NCBI GenBank assembly: GCA_028274465.1
Contig: CM051456.1
Coordinates: 65,458,753-65,522,752, forward strand
Direction: 5' to 3'
DNA: 64,000 bases
DNA from: Plantago ovata
Taxonomy: Eukaryota; Streptophyta; Magnoliopsida; Lamiales; Plantaginaceae
Every line of letters begins with the position of its first letter. Within the stretch, counting starts at the first letter, position 1. Below the pieces are notes generated by a model. The model saw only the letters and a list, made by a program, of their open reading frames with translations. It was not told the DNA's origin and did no database searches. A program made the position numbers and the translations under genes. Below are positions 21,655-33,999 of the stretch, one piece after another.

Positions 21655-23793
21655 ATGTGACATACACGATCTAGAGGAACACCGCTTGCTGATTCAATTG
21701 CTGAGATCGACAGAGTCTACCACCAAAGAAGGCGACTACTTCGAAGGCGTGAACTAGAGGAAATAGAGGATACCAATTTCTCTGAATCTCTACACAGTCT
21801 TTTTAAGGAAATCGACGGAATGGCAGAAGCTAGACCACAGAAAGCATGGGTTCAACCCTCCAAGGATCGTATGAGGGGACCGACGATTGTTCTTTCGTCT
21901 GCAACTCGTGATCTGGAAATCAAGAACCACGCATTATGGCTTAGCAAGGGAAGATGTGATGGGGTACTTGCACGATATCGATGATTTCGTCAACCAACTC
22001 CCACGACCCGGAGCTGAAATAACAACGGATGAGTTGAGGATGAAGGTTTTTGCTATGGGGCTTGGCGACAGAGCCAAGTCATGGTTGAGTTCTCTACCGG
22101 CAGGCTCGCTGGACACATGGGAGAAGGTTTTTTCAGCTTTCATGGAAAAATACTTCCCTCACACCTTGACTACCGCGCTCAAGGCGCAAATCACTGGGTT
22201 CAAACAAGACTATGATGATACCATCTACACCGCGTTTGAGAGGTTCCAAGACCTCATGAACAAGTGCCCTCACCATGGTTTTGAGCTTTCGGATCTAGTC
22301 CAACACTTCTACAATGGACTAACGTTCGAGAACCAACAAGTGGTGGACTTCCAATGCCGTGGTAATATTTGGGAGGAAATCGCGGAAGCCGTCTGGGCGG
22401 ATTTCGAAAGGCTCGCTAAGGGGTCGCAATTCAAGGACCCTAGAGCGATGGTTAGGAGACGTGGACCTGAAGCTCCACCTACTCAAGAATCCCCTATGTA
22501 TGGGGGGAATGGGGATCGATTCAAGTGCTTTACCAACGAATTGAAGCAAGTCCTCAAGAGCGCCACTGGAACATTTGTGTCGAACGAAGTTTGCCGAATA
22601 TGCAACAACTATGGGCATGGGGCTCATATGTGTAGATCGGAGCTTGCATATGATGATGGCAACTGGGTTCAAGGAGGCGAAGAGGAAGCTTTTGCTATGG
22701 AATTTGGTACTCAAGAAGCTAGCTACGGACAAGACGGTAGGAATCCTCGAGGTGGATTTTGGAGAAGAGGGTTCCGAAACAATCAAGGATATGCACCGGC
22801 TAGCCAAACTTATGGCCCTAACCAAGACCGTAGTAGGCTTAACTATGATAATGATCACTACGAGAATCCCGCTCCAAAAGAGCAACCGAAGTCGAAGACA
22901 GCTCTACTGATGGAGAACTTGCAAAAGATGGTTGATCACACCCAATGTTTTCTCAAACGTTATGAAGAAGATTCTTAGAAGACTAGGGCGAGGCTTGATC
23001 GATTGGAAGAGAGCACTAGGCTTGCCCATCAAAAGATGCAAGAATTGATTGACAGAGGAACAAGTAGGGAGCAAGGCAAGCTGCCTAGCAACACTGAGAA
23101 GTCGATGTCCATTACCTTGGTGGGTGATCTACCTGTTGAAATCACCATCAAGAAGGTTGCTAAGTGCGAGTGTTGCAAGAATGAAGAACCCCCACTAGCC
23201 AAGGAAGAAGAGAAGGACCTTGGTATTGATGAGAGTGAAGAGGAGCAAGAGGATCCCGAGCCACTCCTTCAAAGTTTTGATGTTAAGGTCGGGATTGGTG
23301 AACTTGAAGATGTCCGTGCTACACTAGACACGGGATCCTACTCTAATGTGCTCCCGATGAATGTGTTTGAGAAGAGTAGCCTTGGAAAACTATCTGAACA
23401 TAAGGCTATTGTGCAATTGGCGGATGGATCCTTTGTGAGACCCGAAGGCGTTGTGAAGAATGTATTGGTTAAGATTGGTGAAGCATCCGTGTACACCAAT
23501 TTTGTAGTTATGCCAGCGTCTACACCTGGGATGGGGGATGTGTTCTCTTGGGGCGAACGTTCTTGACTAAACTACGCTCCGTGATAGACATCTACCGAAG
23601 AACTTGCACCATTGAGGTGGATGGCAAGCGACATGTGTTGCGAGCCATATCTGATCCACCTGATCATTTCAATGCTTCTCACACCATTAACTACTGTCGT
23701 CTTGCTGTCTATGTTCATTCTTATTCACAGGTTCGTGGCATGAGGAGAAGATCCATGAAGGGGAAGTCTAGTACCCTCAAGAAGAAGAGCTAG
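21655..23793 (+). pseudogene. Athila-like gag with aspartic protease
   Basis: The ATG at 21655 matches the start of the minus-strand copy at 38107, but codon 2 is TGA here. A deletion of about 20 bp near 21933 shifts the frame. The gag core is clear: MKVFAMGLGDRAKSWLS, WEKVFSAFMEKYFP, PHHGFELSDLVQHFYNG. A CCHC knuckle follows (CRICNNYGHGAHMC, near 22590-22633). A TAG at 22976-22978 replaces a Glu codon of the sister copy. The protease region has ATLDTGSYSNVLPM near 23320, and a 1-base deletion near 23537 shifts the C-terminus. No pol follows; the frame ends at 23793. Confidence 0.87.
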
Positions 23794-24045
23794 GCGCAAG
23801 AAGGAGTCGAGTCAAAGACTATAAACAATGGTGCTATCCAGGAGGCAACCCGGAGTTTTTATCGCTTTTTTACCGCTTTATTGCATGCATTCATACTTGA
23901 ACAATTTGCTTTTCATATGTGAATTTGTTCGTCTCTGTGTCGTATGTGCTTATGTTTATGTTTGAGTGAACTTTTTCGAGTGGTTTTATGAGTAAAATGG
24001 TTTTCGGAGTTTAAAAAACCGCATTTTTTTTCGAAAGTTTCGTCT

Positions 24046-24129
24046 CCCCACCTCAGGAGGTGGGGGCGAATCGCCCCACAAGTCCAGAGAGCTCCGCGCT
24101 CTCTGGACGTGCGGGGCGATACGCCCCGC
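24046..24129. other. Cluster of four perfect hairpins after gag
   Basis: CCCCACCT...AGGTGGGG (24046-24065), GGGGCGA-A-TCGCCCC (24063-24077), an 11-bp stem GTCCAGAGAGC/GCTCTCTGGAC with loop TCCGC (24082-24108), and GCGGGGCG-ATA-CGCCCCGC (24111-24129). The same set, with changed loops, occurs at 35615-35696 in the minus-strand element. A reduced version lies at 123-137. The region is noncoding in these copies. Confidence 0.85.
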
Positions 24130-24908
24130 ATATTCTGCTGAAAGAAAAACGGGGGTCACCCCCCATTTTTCTCATTTCTTCATCTCTTCCACATTCTAAC
24201 TCCAAAAATTCCCAAATTTTCAAAATATCTTCAATCCTACATAAAATCATCATTACTCCATCAAATTGTGTGTTCTTTAGCTTCAATCGAAGCCCGTTAC
24301 GTGCTCTTTCTTTTCAACCGATCAAATTTCTTCCTAGTTCATTCAATCTTCGGATTTGAGATAATCTCACATGAACCCTAATTTTTCAAATTTTGGAGTT
24401 TTTTGATTTATGCTTGAATTAAGCTTATATGATGTATGGGTTGATGTTTTGTGTGATTAGAAACGTTATTCACTATCAATTGCATGTTCAATTAGGCTTG
24501 GTTTGTTGGTTTGAGAATTTTGCTATTAGATGACTATATCTTGTTATGCAATGTATCTTTTACTTTCATTCCATGTTTAAACTTGTGTTTGTTGATGTGA
24601 TAATGATGGGCATATTGGTAGAACGCATGATTGATGAAGTTGAGGATTTATGATGCTAGTTTTTTTGCTACTATGGTATGAATTGAGCCTTATGATTCAA
24701 GGCTATTGGTTGTCTAGCAAGAGCATAATGTGATATGTGCATGTAGTAGTTACATTGATATGTTGCATGTTGAAGTAGCTAGACTAGACATGGAGGTTTT
24801 TGAGGAGTTCGATTGTTGTAGATATCGCTCGTATGTTCGCTCTTCCATTTGCATATGCATAAGTCTGTTTTGTGTCATACAAGATACTAATTGCTGTTTG
24901 TAGGAATC

Positions 24909-26201
24909 ATGGCTCCACGAGGATCGAAGAAAGCTGGCTCAAGCAAGAAGGGTAAGGGGGTAGCATCAAGCTCCCAACCTTCCCACGAGCTGTACGAGTT
25001 GTCTCTAGCCGCAATAGATGTACGACAGAGGCTCGAAGCGGAGCTAGCTCAAGGGGGCGATCGATTATACCGGACAGAAGGATAGATATTCCGGATGAAG
25101 TAGCTCACCAGGCAGGGTACAGGACACTCTCCCGTCTGGCGAGGAGAAGGAATTGGGTTTGGTATACTTCCAACAGGTTCAAGGGGTACGATACGAGCCT
25201 CCTTCATGAGTTCTATGCTGGATACACTGATCATGAGGAGAAGGAGGGGGTACTCGTTCGGGGCGTAATAGTACGATGGACGCCGGCCTCAATTTCTGCC
25301 TTCATCCATCTTGGGGAACGGGAGTTCACTGGAAGCAACCACTCCTACGAATATTCAAGGGCCACTAGGGGGACCGGAAGTGACATTACAGATGTGATCT
25401 GCAACAGGGAGTATAGGTATCCAGATACCGGAGCATAACCTGCACGGATCTGTCAGAGTGACCTTAGCATCGAGGCTAAGGTGGTCATGAAATTCTGCAT
25501 TTTCAACTTGATCCCCAGAATGAATGACACTTGGATACAGCCGAATTATGCCGATCTCCTCTACTTCTTGATAGACAAGCATCGAATCGACATCGGTCAC
25601 ATCATGTATGCCGAGTATGAGCGCCATTGGGAGAAGAAGAAGAAGCCCTTCATTTTTCCGAGCTTCATCACTGCCTACTGCAAATATTACGGGGTCGAGG
25701 ACATTGATGAGGGAGATTGCGAGGTCGTTGCCCTTTCACCTTCGACTATTGAAGCTGGCTAGGTATCAAATGATGAACCCCACGGCTGCTGCTGCTGATG
25801 TGGAAGCACCCTTCCAACCGACTGATTCAGATAATGAAAATGATTATGAGGATGCTATGGAAGATGATGATGGCCGAGCCCCTATCCCGGATATCCCTTT
25901 TGTCCATAGAGCACCACATGCACCACCTCGAGCACCACATGGGTCTCAAGGTTTTGGCTTCTCTGATTTTCGGGCCCATATCACTGATAGTGTTGCAGCC
26001 TTGACCACTAATGTCCGAGGAATGCGACAAGACCTCGACGGGCACATTGCCCAGCGCAACCGCGATTGGGAGATGTTTGAGGAGCATCGCCGAGAGGAGA
26101 GGCAGGTAATGTGGGAACAACAACAGCTCATCCAGCGGCAACAACATCTCCTGTCTGACATGTGGAGAGACTATTATGGGGATAACAATCCCGATAACTA
26201 G
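24909..26201 (+). pseudogene. Extra ORF, plant transposon-protein domain (PF20167-like)
   Basis: The ATG at 24909 follows GCTGTTTGTAG|GAATC, a plausible 3' splice site. The N-terminus is Lys/Ser-rich (MAPRGSKKAGSSKKGKG). The middle has YTSNRFKGYDTSLLHEFYAGY, VLVRGVIVRWTPASISAFI, SIEAKVVMKFCIFNLIP and DLLYFLIDKHRIDIGHIM, the pattern of the putative plant transposon protein domain common in Athila-class elements. The C-terminus is acidic then Gln-rich and ends at 26201. Breaks: a frameshift near 25080, a TAA near 25437 and a TAG near 25760. Function of this protein family is unknown. A Gag-like or envelope-position role is only a guess. Confidence 0.6.
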
Positions 26202-27741
26202 TCTTTTCACATGTCCACTCTCAGCCGACCGAGGCCAAACCGTTCGGTAACATCTAGTATCACTTTTTATTTACTCATTCTCTTTTGCTAGGGACTAGCT
26301 TAAGTTTCATGAGGGAGATGGGGTGTGAACCGTGGTGTTAAGTATTGTTTGGCTTTGTGTTGATTGGTATCTTGTTTTTTGTTTGCATTTGCATTTGCAC
26401 GTTTACCCCTTTCTTAGTTTTTAGTTGCATACACTACATTCATCCTAGGATAGTCTTGCATGTTTTATGTGGAGTTTATTGCCAAATTTTTTGAACTTTT
26501 TTATTGGGTAGATTAACTAATTATGAAATTAATCGTTGCTTCATCTCTATGAATTTGTTTGAGGTTTTTCTCGCTTGGCTTATCACATTTATGTATTGCA
26601 CTTTGTTAAGCTTGGTAGTCTCGACATCACTTAGTGGTGTTTTCTCTACTGCGGTTCACGAAGGCCTTTATAATAGGATGATGCATATTAGGGTCTTATG
26701 GTTATTTTCCCGAGTAATTATGTACCTAAGAGGCAACAAGTCTTCACCTTGCTTTGAGATTGCTAAATGCCTAGGAAGGAGGTAGTGTGAGATTGTGTGA
26801 TCCTTTGTTTGCAACCTATTCTTTCGAATAGGTTTGGGGAGGGGGTTACGCTATCATTAGGCTTGTTTTTCATTTTTTAGTGTATGTTGTGAGTTTATTT
26901 TCCTTTTTCGTAAAGTTTGTACTCCAACCTATTCTTTCAGGTTTGGGGAGGTCGTTTGTGTGTCATTTTTATTTCTTTTTCGTTGTGCTACTGCTGGCTA
27001 AAAAAATCGAAAAAAAAAGAGAAAAAGAAAAATTCCAGAAAAAAAGAAAAAAAACTGGAAAAAAAAAGAGAAAAAAAAGGAAAAAAAAAAAGAAAAAGAC
27101 TCCGAAAAAAGCAAAGAAGGGTCCAAAAAAAAAAGAGCCAAAAAGAAGTTTAGCAAAGTGTTGTGTCTCATTTTCCAATTCTTGTAATGTTCGTAATCGT
27201 GTTGTAATTTTTGTCTTTTTGTTTGAGTGTCATCTGTTCTAGACCACCCTCGTCTTGCCATTCAGGAAGTGGTGAATAGCTTAAGGCTTTGCTTCAGAGA
27301 TGGATAGAATAGGGGAGTGTTATCTTTTTTAGGAAACCCTCCTTCGTTTGATGAGAGCCAGTATTGGTTCGACCTCTTTGAGGAAAAGTCTTAAGTTGGT
27401 GAATAGCAGTAAGTCCTCAGTTTCATAGGCACGGGACAACCATTCGTATTCTAACATGTTTCATTACGTCATCACTGACTAGGTCCAGGTATAGAATGTT
27501 ACTAGAGGCTATCTTGTCTTGACATAAGTGCTTATGTGAATGTGTATGAGTCAATCGAGGCATTCTTCAACCAATATTCATGTTATGACTTGTATGGTTC
27601 TTGTTCATATGTTTTTTGATAGATTCAATAGATTAGTTCATTTCATTTGGCATGAGACTCCATTTTTTCTGTTGCATTGTTTTTTGCATTAGAGTCTAGC
27701 TTAGTTGCTTGAGGACAAGCAAAGGTTCGGTTTGGGGAGTT
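26202..27741 (+). other. 3' noncoding region of the Athila-like element
   Basis: A hairpin at 26813-26834 (AACCTATTC/GAATAGGTT) is followed by GGTTTGGGGAGGGGG. A second copy near 26927-26950 has lost most of its right arm (CTATTCTTTCAGGTTTGGGG). A purine tract lies at 27000-27150. GCTTGAGGACAAGC (about 27708-27721) precedes the polypurine tract before the LTR. No credible gene; open frames in the purine tract are low-complexity artefacts. Confidence 0.65.
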
Positions 27742-28909
27742 TGATAAACGTGTATTTTACACTTTCATTTGAGTCTTTTTCACCTATTTTAGCTATCCTC
27801 TATGTTAATTTAGTTATATTTTAGTGCATTTTATTAGAATAGTGTCACGTTTCCCTTTAGTTTGTATTTTACAGGTTTTGGGTGAAAACCGAGGTTTTCC
27901 GGGCAATTATATTGAAGTAGACAAGGAATTGGTGTTCCAAAGGCCTAATTGGAGTATCTAGAAGATTCCGGATAGGATTTGAAGTCTAGGGGTCGAGTCT
28001 GAAGGCTAAAAGGTCACTAGAAGGCAAAAACCGAGTCCGAAAAGGAAAAGAAATCCAAAAACGCGTCGAAAACGCGTTTCCAGCCGAAAAAACCTCCCGG
28101 GTGAGTCGCCCGGGACGTGGGGCGACTCGCCCCACACCAGGCGAATCACTATATATAGTTGCTCAGTTTTCTCCGTTTTTCATACTTTCCCAGACCTTTT
28201 CTCTCACCTTTCTCATTAGTTTTAGGTAGGAATTCTCCAGAGCCTGTTCTGGGGATTCATAGCTTAGGAGATACTTTTTCTTAGCGTTTTGGAGCTTGTA
28301 AGATCACGATTCTTCGGAGATTGACAATCTTCGATAACATTGTATCTTACAGTTTTTCTATTTATATTTCTTTATCTTTCAACATGTTTTCATTCAATCT
28401 TGCTATGATTTCTGTTGGTTGCATGACATCTATGAGTAGCTAAACTTCTCGTTAGTGATAGTATGTGATTTCTTAGCGAAGGGTTAATAATTATGCTAAT
28501 GGCTATATCGCGCATTATACTTTGAGTTATTGCTTTATTTCTTTGATCTATCTAAAACCTCTATCTTCGTAGTGTTGAATAATAACGGAACACAATTGGA
28601 CAATTCATTGATCAAAGATCTCTATGCAAAACCGGGGACTTCATGCATGATTATTAACCTGCTATTCTTTGAATGACCATACTATCACCAATCTCCATTA
28701 TTTGATAAGAAAAACCTTTGCTAAGTCGTCTGCTGATTTTATATTCTTAAGTTAGATTAGATAAAGCTAGTTATAGTCCTTAGAGATCGACACTCGAGGT
28801 TATTTTACTATTGCACTACGGTTTTCGTTGTAGTTGTGAATTGCCTTTGGCTCAAAACAAATTTATTTGATTAAATAGAATCTGACAAGTTCTAAACGAC
28901 AGTTCATCA
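27742..28909 (+). repeat. 3' LTR (1168 bp)
   Basis: It starts TGATAAACGTG after the polypurine tract and ends CAGTTCATCA at the CTTGC duplication. U3 palindromes CCCGGGTGAGTCGCCCGGG and GGGGCGACTCGCCCC lie at about 28097-28133, with the TATA box CTATATATAG near 28149. It pairs with 19045-21509. Confidence 0.92.
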
Positions 28910-31252
28910 CTTGCTGAACAAGCTTGAAGTCATGAAAAATGACAAGGTAAGAATTATCAGAACAGACCATGGTACTGAGTTTGTAAATCAGTACATAACT
29001 GAGTATTGCACTTCTAAAGGCATACAACATCAGTTATCCTCAGTAAGGACACCTCAACAAAATGGTGTTGCTGAAAGGAAGAATCGTACCCTTAAGGAAG
29101 CAGCTAGAACCATGTTTGCTGACACTGAAATAAGTGAAGCTTATTTGGTTGAAACGATTAATACCGCCTGCTATACTCAAAATAGATGTTTGATAACTAA
29201 GGATTACCACAAAACTCCCTATGAGTTATTTGTTGGAAGACCTCCTAACATCACTCATCTAAGAGTATTTGGTTGCAAATGTTTTGTTCTTAACAATGGT
29301 AGAGAATATCTAAGAACATTTCAACCAAAGGCAGATGAAGCTATATTTCTTGGTTACTCCTTGCATAGCAAAGCTTATAGAGTTTACAACAAAAAGGCAC
29401 AAAAGATTGAAGAATCTGTGCATGTTGTATTCTATGAAAAGAAACAAGGTGTTCCTGCTGAAGAAGAAATATTTGAATGTATGAAAACGCTACTCATACA
29501 CGAGCAAAGAACTGAACCTAAATCTGGAAATATCAAGATCACTGAACGTAATGATGATTCTGACAATGACATGCCATCATCAAGTCAAGTCAAGATAAAT
29601 GTAGTTCATGATAAGGAATTCCCAGCTAAAGATGCAGTTGCTCCAGACATTGCTGAAACAATGCAACTTCATGTGTCTACTGAAGAGTCACCACAAACGA
29701 GCAATACTGAACAAGTAGTTGCTAATGAACCTATATCAGTAGAAACACAATCTGAAACCAGTAGTGCTGAACAAGCACGTGCTGAAGAGTCACATGCTGA
29801 AATGCATACATGTCCAGATCCGAAGAACACGCGTGTTAATATTTGGATTAGAGATCATCCCTCTAAGGATATGATTGGTGATATTGACAATCGCTGAGTG
29901 ACTAGATCCAAAGTTTCTACTAACAAGGACGTTGCTGAAGAAGCAATGGTAGTTGATGCAGAAGCATTATTCTCTTGCTTTGTATCTGAAATTGAACCTA
30001 AAACCATAGAAGAAGCTTTAAAGCACTCTGAAAGGATCAAGGCAATGCAAGAAGAATTGGATCAATTTGAAAGGAACAAAGCATGGAAACTTGTACTCCT
30101 TGCTGAAGGTAAGAAAGCAATTGGTACCAAATGGGTGTTCAGAAATAAGCTGAGTGAGTCTGGTGAAATAACAAGGAATAAAGCACGTTTAGTTGCTCAA
30201 GGTTACTGTCAGACCGAAGGATTGGACTATGATGAGTCTTATGCACCAGTTGCAAGATTGGATGCAATTAGACTTTTCTTGGCCTTTGCTGCTCATAAAG
30301 ACTTCATTGTTTATCAAATGGATGTTAAAAGTGCATTCCTAAATGGTGAACTTGCTGAAGAAGTGTATTTGGAACAACCCCCTGGCTTTGAACTTCCTTC
30401 AGAAACCAAGATGTTATACAAGCTTCAGAAAGCTGTATATTGTCTAAAGCAAGCACCAAGAGTTTGGTATGATACCTTAGCTAGGTTTTTGCTAGACAAT
30501 GGTTTTAAGAAGGGTGAGGTTGATAAAACCTTTTTTACCATTAATCATGATGGTAAATTACTCTTAGTCCAGATTTTTGTGGATGACATAATTTTTTGTT
30601 CTAAGGACAAGCCACTTTGTGATGATTTTGCCAAACTCATGACAAACAAGTTTGAAATGAGCATAATGGGCAAATTGAATTATTTCCTAGGTTTGCAAGT
30701 CAAGCAACTCAAGGATGGAATATTCATAAATCAAGCAAAGTATGCAAAGGAAATGCTCATCAAGTTCAGGATCAAAGAGGAAGAGAAACCTGAAAAGATC
30801 CCTATGAGTGTTGGTACCAAAATGGGCTATACTAAAACAGACAAAAGTGTTGATGAACACAAGTATAGAAAGCTCATTGGTTCCTTGTTGTATTTAACAG
30901 CAAGTAGACCTGACATTCAGTATGCTGTTTGTGTGTGTGCAAGGTTTGAATCTGATCCTAGAGAATCACACTACAAGAAAGCAATTAAAATACTGAAATA
31001 TGTCAAAGGTACTGTCAATATTGGATTGTGGTATCCAAAAGATTCTGGTTTGTCACTAGTTGGCTATTCAGATGCTGATCATGGAGGCTCTACACTTGAC
31101 AGAAAGAGTACCTCTGGAACAAGTCAGTTCCTTGAAACTAGACTAATTTCATGGTTCAGCAAGAAGCAAACTTGTGTGGCAAATTCTTCCAAAGAATCTG
31201 AATATATTGCAGTTGGTTGTTGCACTGCTCAAATCCTATGGATTCAGCAATA
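28910..31252 (+). pseudogene. Copia-2 integrase, reverse transcriptase and RNase H
   Basis: Integrase continues with IRTDHGTEF (second Asp) and GVAERKNRT (Glu), then LRVFGCKCFVLN. A single in-frame TGA at 29895-29897 follows the variable linker. Reverse transcriptase: [43 protein letters not shown] and the FVDD box in [10 protein letters not shown]. RNase [19 protein letters not shown] and [10 protein letters not shown]. The frame is cut at 31252 by the next element after ILWIQQ, so the last part of RNase H and the 3' LTR are missing. Apart from the one stop this half is well preserved. Confidence 0.9.
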
Positions 31253-32441
31253 TGATGAACGGAGAATTTGTCAGATTCTAATTAATCAAATAAATTTGTA
31301 TTAAGCCAAAGGCAATTCACAACTACAACGAAAACTGTAGTGTAGCGGTAGAATAACCTCGAGTGTCAATCTCTAAGGACTATAACTAGCTTTATCTAAT
31401 CTAACTTAAGAATATAAAACAACAGACGACTTAGCAAAGGTTTTTCTTAACAGTTAATGGAGATTGGTGATAGTATGGTCATTCAAAGCATAGCAGGTTA
31501 ATAATCATGCATGAATTCCCCGGTTTTGCATAGAGATCCTTGATCAATGAATTGTCCAATTGTGTTCCGTAATTATTCAACACTACGAAGATAGAGGTTT
31601 TAGATAGATAAAAGAAATAAAACAATAACTCAAAGTATAATGTGCGATATAGCCATTAGCATAATTTTTAACCCTTCGCTATGAAATCACATACTATCAC
31701 CAACGAGAAGTTTAGATACTCATAGATGTCATGCAATCAACAGAAATCATAGCAAGATTGAATGAAAACATGTTGAAAGATAAATAAATATAAATAGAAA
31801 AACTGTAAGATACAATGTTACCGAAGGTTGTCAATCTCCGAAGAATCGCGATCTTACAAGCTCCAAAACGCTAAAAAAAGTATCTCCTAAGCTAAGAATC
31901 CCCAGAACAGGCTCTGGAGAATTCCTACCTAAAACTAATGAGAAAGGTGAGAGAAAAGGTCTGAGAAAGTATGAAAAACGGAGGAAACTGAACAACTATA
32001 TATAGGCATTCGGCAGGTGTGGGGCGATTCGCCCCACACACCGAGCGATTCGCCTGGTGTAGGGCGATTCGCCCCACGTCCCGGGCGACTCGCCCGGGTG
32101 GTTTTTTCGGCCATATACGCGTTTTTGGATTTCTTCTCCTTTTCGGACTCGGTTTTTGCCTTCTAGTGACCTTTTAGCCTTCAGACTCGACCTCTAGACT
32201 TCAAATCCTATCCGGAATCTTCTGAATACTCCAAATAGACCTTCGGAACACCAATTCCTTGTCTACTTCAATATAATTGCCCGGAAAATCTCGTTTTTCA
32301 CTCAAAACCTGTGAAATACAAACTAAAGGGAAACGTGACACTATTCTAATAAAATGCACTAAAATATAGCTAAATTAACATAGAGGATAGATAAATTGGT
32401 GAAAAAAGACTCAAATGAAAGTGTAAAATACACATTCATCA
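31253..32441 (-). repeat. Athila-like LTR (3' LTR of the gag-only half, 1189 bp)
   Basis: On the plus strand it runs TGATGAACGGAGAATTTGTC to ACACATTCATCA, followed by the reverse-complement polypurine tract AACTCCCCAAACCGAACC. The TATA box CTATATATAG lies at 31996-32005. Palindromes GGGGCGATTCGCCCC (32021-32035) and CCCGGGCGACTCGCCCGGG (32080-32098) lie in U3. Confidence 0.9.
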
Positions 32442-33990
32442 AACTCCCCAAACCGAACCTTTGCTTGTCCTCAAGCAACTAAGCTAGACTCTAATGCAAA
32501 AAACAATGCAACACAAAAAATGGAGTCTCATGCCAAATGAAATGAACTAATCTATTGAATCTATCAAAAAACATATGAACAAAAACCATACAAATCATAA
32601 CATGAATTTAGGTTGAAGAATGCCTCGATTGACTCATACACATTCACATAAGCACTTATGTCAAGACAAGATAGTTTCTCGTAACATTCTCTACCTGGAC
32701 CTAGTCAGTGACGACGTAATGAAACATGTTAAAATACGAATGGTTGTCCCGTGCCTATGAAACTGAGGACTTACTACTGTTCACCAAGTTAAGACTTTTC
32801 CTCAAAGAGGTCGAACCAATACTGACTCTCATCACACGAAGGAGGGTTCCCTAAAAAAGATAACACTCCCCTATTCTACCCATCTCTCAAGCAAAGCCTT
32901 AAGCTATTCACCACTTCCTGAATGGCAGGACGAGGGTGGTCTAGAACAGATGACACTCAAACGAAAGAAAAGATAGAAAATTACAACACGATTACGAACA
33001 TTACAGGAATTGGAAAATGAGACACAACACTTTGCTAAACTGCTTTTTGGCTTTCTCCTTTTTTTTTTTTTTGGACCCTTCTTTGCTTTTTGGGGTCTTT
33101 TCTTTTTTTCTTTTTTTTCTTTTCCAGTTTTTTCTTTTTTCTGGAATTTTCCTTTTTCTCTTTTTTTTTTTGATTTTGATTTTTTTAGCCAGCAGTAGCA
33201 CAATGAAAAAGAAACAAAAATTACTCACAAACAAGTCCCAAACCTATTCGAAAGAATAGGTTGGAGTGCAGAATTTACGAAAAAGGAAAAATAAACTCAC
33301 AACACAAAATTGAAAAACGAAAAACAAGTCTAACGATAGCGTAACCCCCTCCCGAAACCTATTCAAAAGAATAGGTTGCAAACAAAGGATCACACAATCT
33401 CACACTACCTCCTTCCTATGCATTTAGCAATCTCAAAACAAGGTGAAGACTTGTTGCCTCTTAGGTACATAATTACTCGGGAAAACAACCATAAGACCCT
33501 AACATGCATCATCCTATTATAAAGGCCTTCGTGAACCGCAGTAGAGAAAACACCACTAAGTGATGTCGAGACTATCAAGCTTAACTAAGTGTGATACATA
33601 AATGTGACAAGCCAAGCGAGAAAAACCTCAAGCAAATTCATAGAGATGAAGCATATGATTAATGTCATAATTAGTTAATCTACCCAATAAAAAAGTTCAA
33701 AAAATTTGGCAATAAACTCCACATAAAACATGCAAGACTATCCTAGGATGAATGTAGTGTATGCAACTATAACTAAGAAAGCAGTAAACGTGCAAATGCA
33801 AATGCAGACGGATAAACATGCAAGGTATTATACTCATCCTACCAATCCCAAGCTCTATACCATCAATGGCAAACTCCAAACTAACAACACTAGTTCACTT
33901 AAATCCCATCCCCCCACATGAATTTAAAGCTAGTCCCTAGCAGTAAGAAAATGAGGAAATAAGATGTGATACTAGATGTTACCGCGTGGT
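32442..33990 (-). other. 3' noncoding region of the gag-only half
   Basis: Plus-strand hairpins AACCTATTC-GAAA-GAATAGGTT (33241-33262) and AACCTATTC-AAAA-GAATAGGTT (33356-33377) lie beside cytosine-rich reverse-complement polypurine-like runs. A polypyrimidine tract covers 33050-33190. GCTTGTCCTCAAGC lies next to the terminal polypurine tract. No gene seen. Confidence 0.65.
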
Positions 33991-33999
33991 TTGGCCTCG

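Larger units (their letters stand above)
19045..28909 (+). mobile_element. Athila-like gag-only gypsy retrotransposon with both LTRs
   Basis: It is flanked by the direct repeat CTTGC (19040-19044 and 28910-28914). Order: 5' LTR (19045-21509, itself interrupted), primer-binding site, gag-protease, a hairpin cluster, an extra ORF, a 3' noncoding region, polypurine tract, 3' LTR (27742-28909). It lacks reverse transcriptase and integrase and must be mobilised in trans. Total 9865 bp, of which 1278 bp is the nested solo LTR and its duplication. The LTR pair is very similar by eye, suggesting a fairly recent insertion. Confidence 0.92.
18016..31252 (+). mobile_element. SIRE-like Ty1/copia retrotransposon (Copia-2), split by nested insertions
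   Basis: Copia-2 coding sequence occurs at 18016-19044 (end of gag, protease, start of integrase) and continues in frame at 28910-31252 (integrase, reverse transcriptase, RNase H). Between them lies an Athila-like element flanked by the 5-bp duplication CTTGC. Removing the insert rejoins the integrase codons without a frame change. Both Copia-2 ends are cut by minus-strand gypsy elements, so neither LTR is attached. SIRE assignment rests on the protein motifs and is moderate. Confidence 0.85.

Noticed and set aside
22319-22885. 188-codon minus-strand ORF opposite gag
   Set aside because: Antisense shadow of the gag frame, with a matching shadow opposite the other gag copy.
24909-26201. Envelope gene in the Athila-like element
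   Set aside because: No signal peptide or membrane segment is evident. The motifs fit the plant transposon-protein domain better, so I did not call it an envelope gene.
26880-27261. Lys/Arg-rich ORFs (also at 2424-2681, 32904-33234 and 54723-54938)
   Set aside because: They arise from the purine tract of the 3' noncoding regions; frame and length vary between copies.
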